Positions 9,445-17,481 of a stretch of DNA of 52,126 nt are shown here, piece by piece; the first letter of the stretch is position 1; every line of letters begins with the position of its first letter. Where the stretch lies: contig JAWLEC010000002.1 in assembly GCA_041686315.1 (NCBI GenBank), positions 1 through 52,126 of the forward strand. The letters are read 5' to 3'. The notes beneath the pieces are model-generated. The model saw nothing but the letters and a program-made list of their open reading frames with translations, made no database searches and had not been told where the DNA came from. Origin of the DNA: Sva-07 sp041686315. Its GTDB lineage: Bacteria; Actinomycetota; Acidimicrobiia; Acidimicrobiales; Ilumatobacteraceae. The translations under genes and the position numbers were made by a program.

Positions 9445-9481
9445 CACATCGACCTGACACCCCGAGTGTGCTATGGGCGCG

Positions 9482-9487
9482 TACGCT
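9482..9487 (+). promoter_or_regulatory. Putative -10 element for LysM lipoprotein gene
   Basis: TACGCT with 7 nt to ATG 9495 and no Shine-Dalgarno between them. Fits a leaderless transcript. Confidence 0.4.
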
Positions 9488-9494
9488 GTCGGCC

Positions 9495-10136
9495 ATGCTT
9501 TCGTTCAGCGCGCGCCGCGTCGGCGTCATTGCCGCCCCTGCGCTCCTCGGCGCGTTCGTACTCGCATCGTGCGGGAGCGCCGACGGGGCTGCCACGGTGT
9601 CCACCATCGAGCTCAGCGAGGGCTCCACCGCATTCGTGGTGCGGCCGCCGGCCACCACCGAACCCGAGGTCCAGGTCGATGACGCCGTCGTCTCCACCGA
9701 GCAGGAGTACGTGATCCAGGCCGGCGACTACCCACTCGGGGTGGCCCAGCAGTTCGGCGTGTCGCTCGACGACCTCGTCGCCTACAACGAGTGGCCGAGT
9801 GCGGCGGAAGCACCGTTCTTCGTCGGCAACACCATCAAGATCCCGCCCGGCGGCACGACGGCCGCATCGGTGGGTGCCGGTGCCGACGATTCCGACGACA
9901 CCGGCGAGTCCGACTCGGCCGGCGGTGATGAGGGAAGTGCCGCCACGATCCCCGATGCCGGTGACAGCTGCGGCGAAGGCGAGCACACGGTGGTCGCAGG
10001 TGACTTCCCGCTCGGCATCGCCGACCAGTACGACGTGACCATCGAAGCGCTCGACGCCGCCAACACCGGCAACCCCGCCTACGGCCAGTTCGTGCCGGGC
10101 CAGACGATCATCATCCCGGCCAAGCCCGACTGCTGA
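9495..10136 (+). CDS. Lipoprotein with two LysM domains
   Basis: Exported, probably lipid-anchored protein of 213 residues. The signal peptide ends in a lipobox (VLASC, Cys26). Two LysM modules follow: about residues 71-118 (EYVIQAGDYPLGVAQQFGV to IKIPPGG) and 163-210 (EHTVVAGDFPLGIADQYDV to IIIPAKPDC). They are joined by an acidic Gly/Ser/Asp-rich linker. LysM modules bind N-acetylglucosamine-containing glycans, so peptidoglycan binding on the outer face of the membrane is likely. There is no catalytic domain, so it is a binding or scaffolding protein rather than a hydrolase. The two modules share D-(Y/F)-P-L-G in place of the usual D-T-L-, a variant of the LysM core. The final residue is a Cys. 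ATG 9495 is chosen because it gives a proper signal peptide; the in-frame ATG at 9468 lies upstream of the -10-like TACGCT. Confidence 0.85.
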   Translation: MLSFSARRVGVIAAPALLGAFVLASCGSADGAATVSTIELSEGSTAFVVRPPATTEPEVQVDDAVVSTEQEYVIQAGDYPLGVAQQFGVSLDDLVAYNEWPSAAEAPFFVGNTIKIPPGGTTAASVGAGADDSDDTGESDSAGGDEGSAATIPDAGDSCGEGEHTVVAGDFPLGIADQYDVTIEALDAANTGNPAYGQFVPGQTIIIPAKPDC

Positions 10137-10142
10137 GCGGGG

Positions 10143-10229
10143 CGTTCGTCAGGGGTCAGACCCCACCCGAACGGTCCGCCACTCGCCGACATCGACGTCG
10201 TTCGTTCGGGGTCTGACCCCTGACGAACG
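10143..10229. repeat. Inverted repeat, 22-bp arms with GGGGTC(A/T)GACCCC cores
   Basis: Arms at 10143-10164 and 10208-10229 are exact reverse complements, separated by 43 nt. Each arm itself contains a perfect 13-bp palindrome (GGGGTC-A-GACCCC and GGGGTC-T-GACCCC). The element fills the convergent gap between the LysM gene and the MBL-fold gene. It resembles paired REP elements (a BIME-like unit), and transcribed it would form a long stem that could also end transcription from both sides. It shares the GTC-A-GAC core with the palindrome at 18163-18197. Confidence 0.85.
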
Positions 10230-10236
10230 GTGGATG

Positions 10237-10932
10237 TCAGGCGAAGACGAAGTTGGTCTCCTTGACGACGTCCATCGTGGCGCTGCCGGCGACCGAGTAG
10301 CGGTGCCCGGGGAACAGGATCGTCGAGTCTGGTACCTCACCGAGGCGCTGCAAGCTCTCGGCCATCTTCGCCGGATCCGAGCCGGGGAGATCCGTGCGGC
10401 CGCATCCCTCCAGGAACAGCGTGTCTCCAGCGATGAGACGGTCGTCCACGAAGAAGCACTGGCTGCCGGGCGTGTGTCCGGGCGTGTGTACGAGCGTGAT
10501 CTCCACACCGCCCACCGTCACCACGTCGCCCGACTCGTGGCCCACCAGATGGTCGTCGGTGACCGAGGTGGTGGTACGCACCCACTCGGTCTCGTCGCGG
10601 TGCACGTGGATCGGGCAGTCGACGTGGTGGAGCAGCTCGGCGATCCCCTCGATCGAGTGGCCCATCATCGACCCGCCCACGTGGTCGGGGTGGTAGTGCG
10701 TGGCGAGGACACCCGACACGCTCATGCCGTCGGCGCCGACCAGTTCGACCAGTTCGCGCACTGCGTAGGCGGGATCCACCAGGACACACTCGCCGGTGCG
10801 GCGATCCCCGACGGCGTAGACGAAGTTCACCATCTGCGACGCGAGCGGGTCACCGACGGCGAAGTCGCGGCCCGACAGGAGTTGACGGAAGTAGAGCGGG
10901 CCGGCGGATGGGGGAGTCGGCGTGGCGGTCAC
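10237..10932 (-). CDS. MBL-fold metallo-hydrolase, glyoxalase II/ETHE1-like
   Basis: Metallo-beta-lactamase fold hydrolase of 231 residues. The dinuclear metal site is visible: THYHPDH (His79, His81, Asp83, His84), His153 in HTPGHTPG, Asp170 in AGDTLF, and His210 in FPGHRY. The segment GCGRTDLPG and the PGHRY ending are typical of hydroxyacylglutathione hydrolase-like and persulfide dioxygenase-like members. The sequence does not separate thioester hydrolysis from sulfur oxygenation. Starts with GTG 10932, only 18 nt from the divergent proA start, so the two promoters must overlap. No Shine-Dalgarno is visible. Confidence 0.8.
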   Translation of the reverse strand: MTATPTPPSAGPLYFRQLLSGRDFAVGDPLASQMVNFVYAVGDRRTGECVLVDPAYAVRELVELVGADGMSVSGVLATHYHPDHVGGSMMGHSIEGIAELLHHVDCPIHVHRDETEWVRTTTSVTDDHLVGHESGDVVTVGGVEITLVHTPGHTPGSQCFFVDDRLIAGDTLFLEGCGRTDLPGSDPAKMAESLQRLGEVPDSTILFPGHRYSVAGSATMDVVKETNFVFA

Positions 10933-10937
10933 ACCCC

Positions 10938-10943
10938 TACGCT
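10938..10943 (+). promoter_or_regulatory. Putative -10 element for proA
   Basis: TACGCT ends 7 nt before ATG 10951 with no ribosome binding site between, as at 9482. It lies in the 18-nt gap to the divergent MBL gene. Confidence 0.4.
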
Positions 10944-10950
10944 ACTGACC

Positions 10951-12468
10951 ATGTCGGCGGCACCTCGGATCGCACCCCTCGACGCGCTGCGTGCGGGGCA
11001 GGAGATCGTCTTCGGTGGCGACCGGGTCACCAGGGTGCCGGCCGACCTCGCCGATTCCTTCGTGGCCGGTGACCGCCTGGTGGTCGTGCAGTCGACCGGC
11101 GCTCTGCTGCACATCCCGTCGAACGAGTACGGGATCGTCGACCGTGCCGTGACGGCCGCCGTCGACGGATTCGCCCGGCTCGCACGCTGCACCGACGACC
11201 AGATCTCGGATTTCTTCGACCGGTTCGCCGACGGTCTCGCGGACGACGGCGTCGTCGCCGCGATTGCTGCCGCGAATGCCGCGGATGTCGCCCGAGCCGC
11301 CGAGCGCGGGCGATCCACCACCCGGCTCGTGCTCGACGAGCGCATGCGCAGCGGGATGATCTCGGGGCTGCGCTCGTGGAGCGACTCCGACAGCCGTCGG
11401 GGCGGCGTGATCGAACGGATCCGACACGACGGCTGGTCGGTCGAGACCCACCGGGCGCCGCTCGGGGTGACGGGCTTCGTGTTCGAGGGGCGACCGAACG
11501 TGTTCGCCGACGCCTGCGGCGTCCTGCGGACGGGCAATGCCGTGGTGTTCCGGATCGGGTCGGATGCGCTGGGGACGGCTCGTGCGATCGTCGCCGAGGC
11601 GCTGGAACCCGCACTTGCCGCCTCCGGTCTGCCCGTCGGGGCCGTGCAGCTGGTCGACTCGCCCACCCATGCAGCGGGCCACGCACTGTTCAGTGACGAC
11701 CGGCTGGCGTTGGCCGTCGCCCGCGGCTCCGGGCCGGCCGTGGCCGAGCTCGGTGCGGTGGCGTCACAACACGGCATCCCGGTGAGCCTCCATGGCACCG
11801 GTGGTGCCTGGATCGTCACCGGCGAGCACGCCGACCCGGGCGACGTGCGCGCCGCGGTCGTCCATTCACTCGACCGCAAGGTGTGCAACACACTCAACGT
11901 GTGTGCGGTCACCCGGTCACGAGCCGAGGACCTGCTGCCCGCGGTGCTCGCCGCCGCCGACGACGCCGCCTCGGAGCGTGGCGTGCCGGCTCGACTCCAC
12001 GTGGTCGCCGGGAGCGAGGGCTACGTTCCCTCGGAGCGGTTCGAGCGCCACATCACGGTGCGTCGGGCCGGGGGTGAGCGCACAGAGGCCCATGCCGATG
12101 TCGTGGCGGAGACGGAGCTGGCGACGGAGTGGGAGTGGGAGGACTCCCCGGAGATCACGCTCGTGGTCGTCGACGAGGTCGACGAGGCCGTGTCGCTGTG
12201 CAACCGGTACAGCCCCCGTTTCGTCGCCTCGCTGATCAGCTCGGATCCCGACGAGCACGCCCGGTTCTACGACGCCGTCGACGCGCCGTTCGTGGGCAAC
12301 GGCTTCACGCGCTGGGTCGACGGTCAGTACGCCCTCGACGCACCCGAGCTCGGCCTGTCGAACTGGCAGCACGGACGGGCGCTCGGGCGAGGTGCGATCC
12401 TGTCGGGCGACAGCGTGCACACCGTGAGGTACCGCGCCGAGATCGCCGACCGGTCGGTGCGTCGCTGA
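10951..12468 (+). CDS. proA: Glutamate-5-semialdehyde dehydrogenase (ProA), N-terminally extended
   Basis: NADPH-dependent reduction of gamma-glutamyl phosphate to glutamate-5-semialdehyde in proline synthesis. The product is 505 residues; typical ProA is about 415-430. From about residue 85 it follows the family: RSGMISGLRSW, the substrate region APLGVTGFVFEGRPNV, and the catalytic-cysteine segment KVCNTLNVC (Cys312, with Cys318 close by). The C-terminal NGFTRWVDGQYALDAPELGLSN corresponds to the family's RFxDGxxxGLGAE-type end. The first 85 or so residues (IPSNEYGIVDRAVTAAVDGF and neighbours) are extra and I do not recognise them. ATG 10951 is the first start after the -10-like TACGCT. No proB lies nearby. 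Because the substrate loops differ from textbook ProA, a related aldehyde dehydrogenase role is possible. Confidence 0.72.
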   Translation: MSAAPRIAPLDALRAGQEIVFGGDRVTRVPADLADSFVAGDRLVVVQSTGALLHIPSNEYGIVDRAVTAAVDGFARLARCTDDQISDFFDRFADGLADDGVVAAIAAANAADVARAAERGRSTTRLVLDERMRSGMISGLRSWSDSDSRRGGVIERIRHDGWSVETHRAPLGVTGFVFEGRPNVFADACGVLRTGNAVVFRIGSDALGTARAIVAEALEPALAASGLPVGAVQLVDSPTHAAGHALFSDDRLALAVARGSGPAVAELGAVASQHGIPVSLHGTGGAWIVTGEHADPGDVRAAVVHSLDRKVCNTLNVCAVTRSRAEDLLPAVLAAADDAASERGVPARLHVVAGSEGYVPSERFERHITVRRAGGERTEAHADVVAETELATEWEWEDSPEITLVVVDEVDEAVSLCNRYSPRFVASLISSDPDEHARFYDAVDAPFVGNGFTRWVDGQYALDAPELGLSNWQHGRALGRGAILSGDSVHTVRYRAEIADRSVRR

Positions 12469-14475
12469 TCAGACCCAGACGCCGGTGATGTCGATGATCA
12501 CGTGTGTCGACCGGTTCGTGGTCACGCAGATCGCTCCGTCCGACGACAGTTTGACGTTCGCACCGTTGGCGATGGCCGACGGGCTCGAGTAGTTGAGGTT
12601 CGAGACGCTCGACGTCGTGCCGCAGGGCACGACACGCACCCAGCCGCGATCGAGGGATCCCACGGCGACGAGGTTCACGGAGGCGGCTCGTGCCGTCGCC
12701 GGGACACCGCGTACTCCCGCCACCGGCACCTTCAGGACCGTGCCCGCAGTGAGCTGGCGTCCGTTGCGGCGGGGGTTGAGATCGGCGTGCAACGATCGCG
12801 TGTCGGCCATCCGGATGCCGTCGAGCGGCACGAACTCGCGCTGCTCGGTCGGACCGAACCAACCGGTGACATCGACGACCACGTGGGTCCTGACGTTGCT
12901 CGTGAGGCAGATGGTGCCCGTCGCCGAGGTGGGCACGATCGCCGAGTTCGCCCTGTTCTTGAGGAAGCGGGGATTGACCGAGGAGACGCCCGGCTCCTTC
13001 CGGTCGCACGGGTAGGCGCGAATCCAGCCGTTGGTCTGGGCCGAGACGCCGGTGAGGTTCACCGCGACGGCGGTCGCCGTCGTCGGGACGGGGCTCGAGC
13101 CGCCCTCGACCCGCAGGGTGGTCACGGTGCCCGGTGTGAGCGGCCGCACCTTGCGTGAATCGAGGATCCGCTTGGGCAGGACCGGCATGAACTCCTGGGA
13201 GGCGCCCGGTGACACGTAGCCGTTGACGTCGATGACGACCTCGGTGTTGCGGAGCGAGTACAGACAGAGATGGCCGTCGTCGAGGGGGATCAACGCCTGG
13301 TTCGCCATCGTCTCGCCCGGCGCATAGTTGAGCGTCGACACCGTGCCCTTGCCCGCCGAACAGTTCGACGCGGTGAGGTATCCGGAGCCGTCGGGACGGA
13401 CGACGGTGAAGTTGGCGCTGACCGCGGTGATGTCGGCCGGGAGCCCCTGTCGGCCGGCGATCTTGATGCGCACCTGGCGGTTCGCCCGGAGTCGGTTCAG
13501 TGCCTTTCCCTGGCGGGAGTCGGCGAAACGGAACTGGGAGATCGGCTCGAAACCGGCAGCGTCTCCGACCACCTTGGTCGATTCGGGTGCGGCGAGGGTG
13601 GCCGTCAGCGGCGCCGTGGGGTCGACCTCGAACGACCATGCGGTGTTGCCGCCGGTGGACCCGACGGACACCTTGTAGGTGCCCGTCACCAGCGGCGCGT
13701 CGGGCACGATCACGACGGCGTTGTCACCGGCGAGGATCGAACTGGCGACGCCGGACGTGTTCTGCCGGTGCAGCACGCAGGTGGGCACGGGACCGTTGGG
13801 CCCCGTCAGAGTGGCCGTTGCGGAGGAGACGTCGCCGGGCATGAGGGCGATCAGGGGAAGCCCCACGGTGCGTCCACTCCAGCCGCAGAACGTGCGCGGG
13901 TCGGGCGATTCGGCCACGAACCTCGTGAGGCTGGTCGTGGCGCCGTTGCCCGGGAACACGACCGGCGCCGTCGCTGCCGGTGCGCTCACGTCGAGCCCCC
14001 GGATCACGTCGAGCGTGGCTGCCGAGCGCCATCTGGTGGCCGTCGGGTCGGGCGGGCTCTCGCAGAGGCCGAACCCGGCCTGACGGAGTTCGGGCCGCAG
14101 CACGCCGATCGCGTGGAACGGTCCCGTCATCCAGAGATCGATGTGGCTGCGGGCCGTTGCCGCTGCGCTGCTCGACACGGCGACGTTGCCGCTGTTGCCG
14201 GCCTGGTCGCCCGCAGTGCTGTAGCCGGCTGTGCCGGGTTGCTCGTCGTGGGCGATGCCGTTCAGGAGCATCCAGCACGAGTGGGCCCGGCTGCCGGCCG
14301 ACCAGCTCCCGTTCTCGGTCACCGGGGCCAGCCCGGACTGGGCGCGATAGGTGTTGATCGTGCCGAGCCAGTCCTCCGGTCCGACGGCGTGACCGACCGG
14401 TGACGCGGCGGCGACCCAGGTCACGGTCGAGGCGACCACGGTGGCAACGGCGATGGCCAGTCGGGCGGGTTTCAC
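12469..14475 (-). CDS. Secreted CAP/SCP-domain protein with three C-terminal repeats
   Basis: Exported 668-residue protein. A signal peptide (about residues 1-30, ending near AASPVGHA) is followed by a CAP (SCP/PR1-like) domain to about residue 150: INTYRAQSGLAPV, AHSCWML, and WMTGPFHAIGVLRP, which matches the family's W-x-x-S-P-x-H-x-x-x-L block. An Ig-like stretch follows to about 310. Three repeats of about 115 residues complete the protein. Each begins F-x-P-(I/V/L) and (R)-(F/I/M)-(A/L)-D-(S/T)-R, has a central pair of Cys, and ends (V/I)-(V/I)-(I/V)-D-(V/I)-(N/T)-G. Similar repeat tails occur in other actinobacterial exported proteins, suggesting surface display or carbohydrate binding. 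GTG 14475 is the start, with no usable Shine-Dalgarno. The stop directly abuts the stop of convergent proA with zero bases between. Confidence 0.8.
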   Translation of the reverse strand: MKPARLAIAVATVVASTVTWVAAASPVGHAVGPEDWLGTINTYRAQSGLAPVTENGSWSAGSRAHSCWMLLNGIAHDEQPGTAGYSTAGDQAGNSGNVAVSSSAAATARSHIDLWMTGPFHAIGVLRPELRQAGFGLCESPPDPTATRWRSAATLDVIRGLDVSAPAATAPVVFPGNGATTSLTRFVAESPDPRTFCGWSGRTVGLPLIALMPGDVSSATATLTGPNGPVPTCVLHRQNTSGVASSILAGDNAVVIVPDAPLVTGTYKVSVGSTGGNTAWSFEVDPTAPLTATLAAPESTKVVGDAAGFEPISQFRFADSRQGKALNRLRANRQVRIKIAGRQGLPADITAVSANFTVVRPDGSGYLTASNCSAGKGTVSTLNYAPGETMANQALIPLDDGHLCLYSLRNTEVVIDVNGYVSPGASQEFMPVLPKRILDSRKVRPLTPGTVTTLRVEGGSSPVPTTATAVAVNLTGVSAQTNGWIRAYPCDRKEPGVSSVNPRFLKNRANSAIVPTSATGTICLTSNVRTHVVVDVTGWFGPTEQREFVPLDGIRMADTRSLHADLNPRRNGRQLTAGTVLKVPVAGVRGVPATARAASVNLVAVGSLDRGWVRVVPCGTTSSVSNLNYSSPSAIANGANVKLSSDGAICVTTNRSTHVIIDITGVWV

Positions 14476-14616
14476 CTTTCGTTCATCGTCGTGCGGATCG
14501 TCGAGCTGAAGCGGTCCGTCTCCGCTTTCCGAATTCTTGACGTTCTGCCCGATCCCGTTGCTGCGGGCCTGTCGGTGCCCGGCGCCGGGACCCTGTCCCT
14601 ACGCTGGTGGGCAGGC

Positions 14617-15411
14617 ATGAATCAGCTTCCACCACCTGCGCCCGCAGCCTGGCCGCCACCTCGACGCGCGGCGGCTCCCCGTCCGCAGTTCGTGGAACGG
14701 GAGCCGGCGACGACGTTGCCGCTCCCGGCGGCAGTCGGAGCGATCATCGTGCTCACGGCGTCGTTGCTCGCCTCCAAGTTGCTGCTCGACCTCTTGGTGG
14801 ACGTGCAGTGGCCACTGGTGGTGTACGTGGTGTTGCTCGGTGTGACGGGCTACGGGCCGCCGCTGCTGTGGTGCCGGTACGCCAGTGTCCGCTGGGGCAG
14901 CGGTCGGGTGCTGCGCGACGTGGGCTTCCGGCCCCGCTGGTCCGATCTCGCCTGGGGGCCCGTGGTGTGGTTCGGGGCGATCCTCACCCAGCTGGCGATG
15001 GCTGCCATCGTGCTCGCACTCGACGTGCCGATCTCGAACAACACCGAGGGCATCTCCGAACTGCAGGCCGACCGGACCTACGTCGTCTCCCTGGTGGTGA
15101 CCGCTGTGATCGCCGCCCCGCTGGTGGAGGAGATGGTGTTCCGCGGCATGGTGCTCCGCGGCCTCCACAGTCGACTTCCCATCGGCGTCGCGCTCGTGGT
15201 GCAGGCGGTGCTCTTCGGCGCCGCCCACGCCGACCCCGTACGGGGGGTCGGCAACGTGGGCCTGGTGCTCGTCCTGGCGGGTGTCGGGATGGCGTTCGGG
15301 GTCGCTGCGCATCTCCTGCGACGGATCGGTCCGGTGGTGGTGGCACATGCGCTGTTCAACGGGGTGGTGCTCGTGATCGTCCTCACCGGTGTCGCCGACG
15401 ATCTCGGCTGA
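14617..15411 (+). CDS. CPBP-family intramembrane metalloprotease
   Basis: Integral membrane protein of 264 residues in the CPBP (CAAX protease and bacteriocin-processing, Abi) family. About seven hydrophobic segments follow a proline-rich cytoplasmic head (residues 1-35). The three family motifs are present: EE-x3-R (Glu171, Glu172, Arg176), F-x3-H (Phe200, His204), and H-x3-N (His244, Asn248). These give the intramembrane metal site, so it is likely an active protease. The substrate is unknown; family members process prenylated proteins, bacteriocins or membrane regulators. ATG 14617 is chosen because TACGCT at 14600-14605 precedes it by 11 nt. The 141-nt space before it, back to the divergent CAP-protein gene, contains nothing else recognisable. 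Convergent with panC. Confidence 0.85.
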   Translation: MNQLPPPAPAAWPPPRRAAAPRPQFVEREPATTLPLPAAVGAIIVLTASLLASKLLLDLLVDVQWPLVVYVVLLGVTGYGPPLLWCRYASVRWGSGRVLRDVGFRPRWSDLAWGPVVWFGAILTQLAMAAIVLALDVPISNNTEGISELQADRTYVVSLVVTAVIAAPLVEEMVFRGMVLRGLHSRLPIGVALVVQAVLFGAAHADPVRGVGNVGLVLVLAGVGMAFGVAAHLLRRIGPVVVAHALFNGVVLVIVLTGVADDLG

Positions 15412-15450
15412 CACTCCACCCTGCAGGTGGACCGTGCCGGGGCGACCGGG

Positions 15451-16338
15451 TCAGACGTCGATCTGCTCGATCAGGGGCGGCGGGTCGAACGGATCGACGT
15501 TGTCGATCAGCCGGATCTCGCCGACCCGCACTGCCGTGACCAGCCGGACGCTGCCGGGTCGGAGCTCGCGGGCGGGTCCGAACGTGGCTGCGTCGACGAG
15601 TTCGAGGTAGTCGAGCCGCGCGGCCGGTTCGGCGGCCACGACGGCGAACCCGTGATCGAGAGCAGCGCGCGGAGAGTCGACGCCCTGCCGGATCGCTCGG
15701 GTCACCGCAGCCAACGCACGGGGAACGCACCGGGCGGCCAGCCGTTGGGGGCCGTCGAGGAGTCGGTTGCGGCTGGAGAGCGCCAGGCCGTCTGCGTCGC
15801 GAACGGTGGGAACCGACACGATCTGCACGCCCAGGTCGAGGTCGGCGGCGAGACGCCGCACGAGCGCGAGTTGCTGGTAGTCCTTCTCCCCGAAGACCGC
15901 GACGTCGGGCCGTACCGCTGCGAAGAGCTTCGTGACGACGGTGGCGACGCCGTCGAAGTGGCCGGGCCGTGCGGCCCCTTCCAGGCGATCCGCCAACGTG
16001 CCCGGGACGACGCGGGTGTCGAAGCCGGGGGGATACATGGCGGCGGCGGTCGGCGCGTAGACCGCCTCGACGCCGGCGTGACGGCAGTGGTCGACGTCCT
16101 CGTCGATCGGTCGCGGGTACGCATCGAAGTCGACCCGTTGGTCGAACTGGAGCTGATTGACGAAGACCGACACCACGACGGCGTCGGCATGCGAGCCGGC
16201 GGCCTCGACCAGGGCCAGGTGGCCGTCGTGGAGGGCGCCCATCGTGGGGACGAAACCGATCGTGCGCCCCTGTCGGGCGACGCCCGTGGACCACTGCCGC
16301 ATCCCGGTCGGGTCGGTGAGGACCCGGGTCACCTCCAT
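15451..16338 (-). CDS. panC: Pantothenate synthetase
   Basis: ATP-dependent condensation of pantoate with beta-alanine to pantothenate, for coenzyme A synthesis. The 295-residue product has the ATP-binding PTMGALHDGHLALV (residues 31-44, HxGH-type), VFVNQLQFDQ, GEKDYQQL, and the KMSKS-like region LSSRNRLL. One variation is NQLQF where most enzymes read NPxQF. ATG 16338 has a strong Shine-Dalgarno, GGGAGGAG, ending about 4 nt upstream. The start lies inside the end of the upstream P1 peptidase gene (10-nt overlap), so the two are translationally coupled. panB and panD are not in the window. Confidence 0.96.
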   Translation of the reverse strand: MEVTRVLTDPTGMRQWSTGVARQGRTIGFVPTMGALHDGHLALVEAAGSHADAVVVSVFVNQLQFDQRVDFDAYPRPIDEDVDHCRHAGVEAVYAPTAAAMYPPGFDTRVVPGTLADRLEGAARPGHFDGVATVVTKLFAAVRPDVAVFGEKDYQQLALVRRLAADLDLGVQIVSVPTVRDADGLALSSRNRLLDGPQRLAARCVPRALAAVTRAIRQGVDSPRAALDHGFAVVAAEPAARLDYLELVDAATFGPARELRPGSVRLVTAVRVGEIRLIDNVDPFDPPPLIEQIDV

Positions 16339-17420
16339 GGTCTCCTCCCGGCCCGCGAGCGCGCTGCCGACGGGCACACGTCGAGATAGGCGGGGACGTC
16401 GCCGATCGCCGTGGCAGCGAGGACGGCGTGGACGCAGGCGGAGGCGAACGCGTCAGCGGCTGCGTGCAGCACGGCGTCGAGCGCGTGGTGTCGGGAGCCG
16501 GGCTCGCGGAGCGTGGTGGGCCCGGTGCCGATGTCGACATGTCCGGTCGAGAGCCCGAACACCGTGTCGCCGTCGACCATCGAGTGGGCGGGTCGGATCG
16601 CACGGGCGAGACCGTCGTGCGCCACCGACGCGAGCTTGCCGACCTCGGACTTGGTGAGTGACGCATCGGTGGCGACGACCCCGATCGTGGTGTTCAGGGC
16701 CACCGGGGTGGAAGGCAGGTCGCGCAGGTGCCGGGCCTCGGCCGCCGACGGGCAGGAGAGTCCCGCGCTGCGATGTTCCCAGAGCGCGCCCGTGGAAGGG
16801 TCGAACACCGATCCGTTGGCGTTCACGACGGCCAGTGCGCCGACCGTGCACGCGAGGGGTTCCGGATCCGGGTCGCCGGAGTCGCCGGAGTCGCCGGGCG
16901 GGAGTCTCACCGTGACGCTCGCTGTGCCGACGCCGCCTTGGAGCAAGCCCGCACGAGCTCCGGTGCCGGCACCGACCGACCCCCACCGGGACAGGGTCGA
17001 CGTGGCCGTCTGCGTCGCCCGTCGTCCGAAGGCCGCGTCGGGGCGGTGGGAGAACCGGCCTCCCCGGCCGAGGTCGAAGATCACGGCAGCGGGCACGACG
17101 GGCACGGTGCCCGGGACGGATCCACCGATCGCCACACCGAGACCACGTTCCTCGAGCACCTCCATCACTCCGTCGGCCGCTGCCAGCCCGAAGGCGCTCC
17201 CGCCGGTGAGGCAGACGGCGTGGATGCGCTCCACCAGGTTCTCGGGCGCCAGCGCATCGGTCTCCCGGGTGCCCGGGCCGCCGCCGCGCACGGCGACCCC
17301 CGGCGTGGCACCGCCCGAGACGAGGACCACCGTCGTGCCGGTCTGCCAGCCGCGACCGGTGCGCTGATGATGTCCCACCTCGACGCCTGTCACGTCGGTG
17401 ATCGACCCGAGCACCGTCAT
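16329..17420 (-). CDS. P1/S58-family peptidase (DmpA/BapA/NylC-like)
   Basis: N-terminal-nucleophile hydrolase of the DmpA superfamily, 363 residues. Motifs: VTGVEVGHH near the N-terminus, GGGPGTRETDAL, and the strongly conserved LTGGSAFGLAAADGVM (residues 71-86). The family self-cleaves; here ALNTTIGVVATDA places the likely scissile bond at Asn243-Thr244, with Thr as nucleophile as in NylC, rather than the Gly-Ser of DmpA. Relatives remove N-terminal D- or beta-amino acids, including beta-alanine, from short peptides, or cut nylon oligomers. The last 10 nt overlap panC, whose substrate is beta-alanine. ATG 17420 is the first start that gives the conserved N-terminus; a long open frame upstream is antisense to the acyltransferase gene and not family-like. 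Confidence 0.85.
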   Translation of the reverse strand: MTVLGSITDVTGVEVGHHQRTGRGWQTGTTVVLVSGGATPGVAVRGGGPGTRETDALAPENLVERIHAVCLTGGSAFGLAAADGVMEVLEERGLGVAIGGSVPGTVPVVPAAVIFDLGRGGRFSHRPDAAFGRRATQTATSTLSRWGSVGAGTGARAGLLQGGVGTASVTVRLPPGDSGDSGDPDPEPLACTVGALAVVNANGSVFDPSTGALWEHRSAGLSCPSAAEARHLRDLPSTPVALNTTIGVVATDASLTKSEVGKLASVAHDGLARAIRPAHSMVDGDTVFGLSTGHVDIGTGPTTLREPGSRHHALDAVLHAAADAFASACVHAVLAATAIGDVPAYLDVCPSAARSRAGRRPWR

Positions 17421-17481
17421 CGTCGGCACCCTATAGCGCAGGCATCGCCCATCGGGTGCTCGCGCAGTAGCGTGGTCGGCC

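Noticed and set aside
10234..10950. Upstream extension of the proA open frame opposite the MBL gene
   Set aside because: The extension is antisense to a well-supported metallo-hydrolase and the -10-like TACGCT points to ATG 10951.
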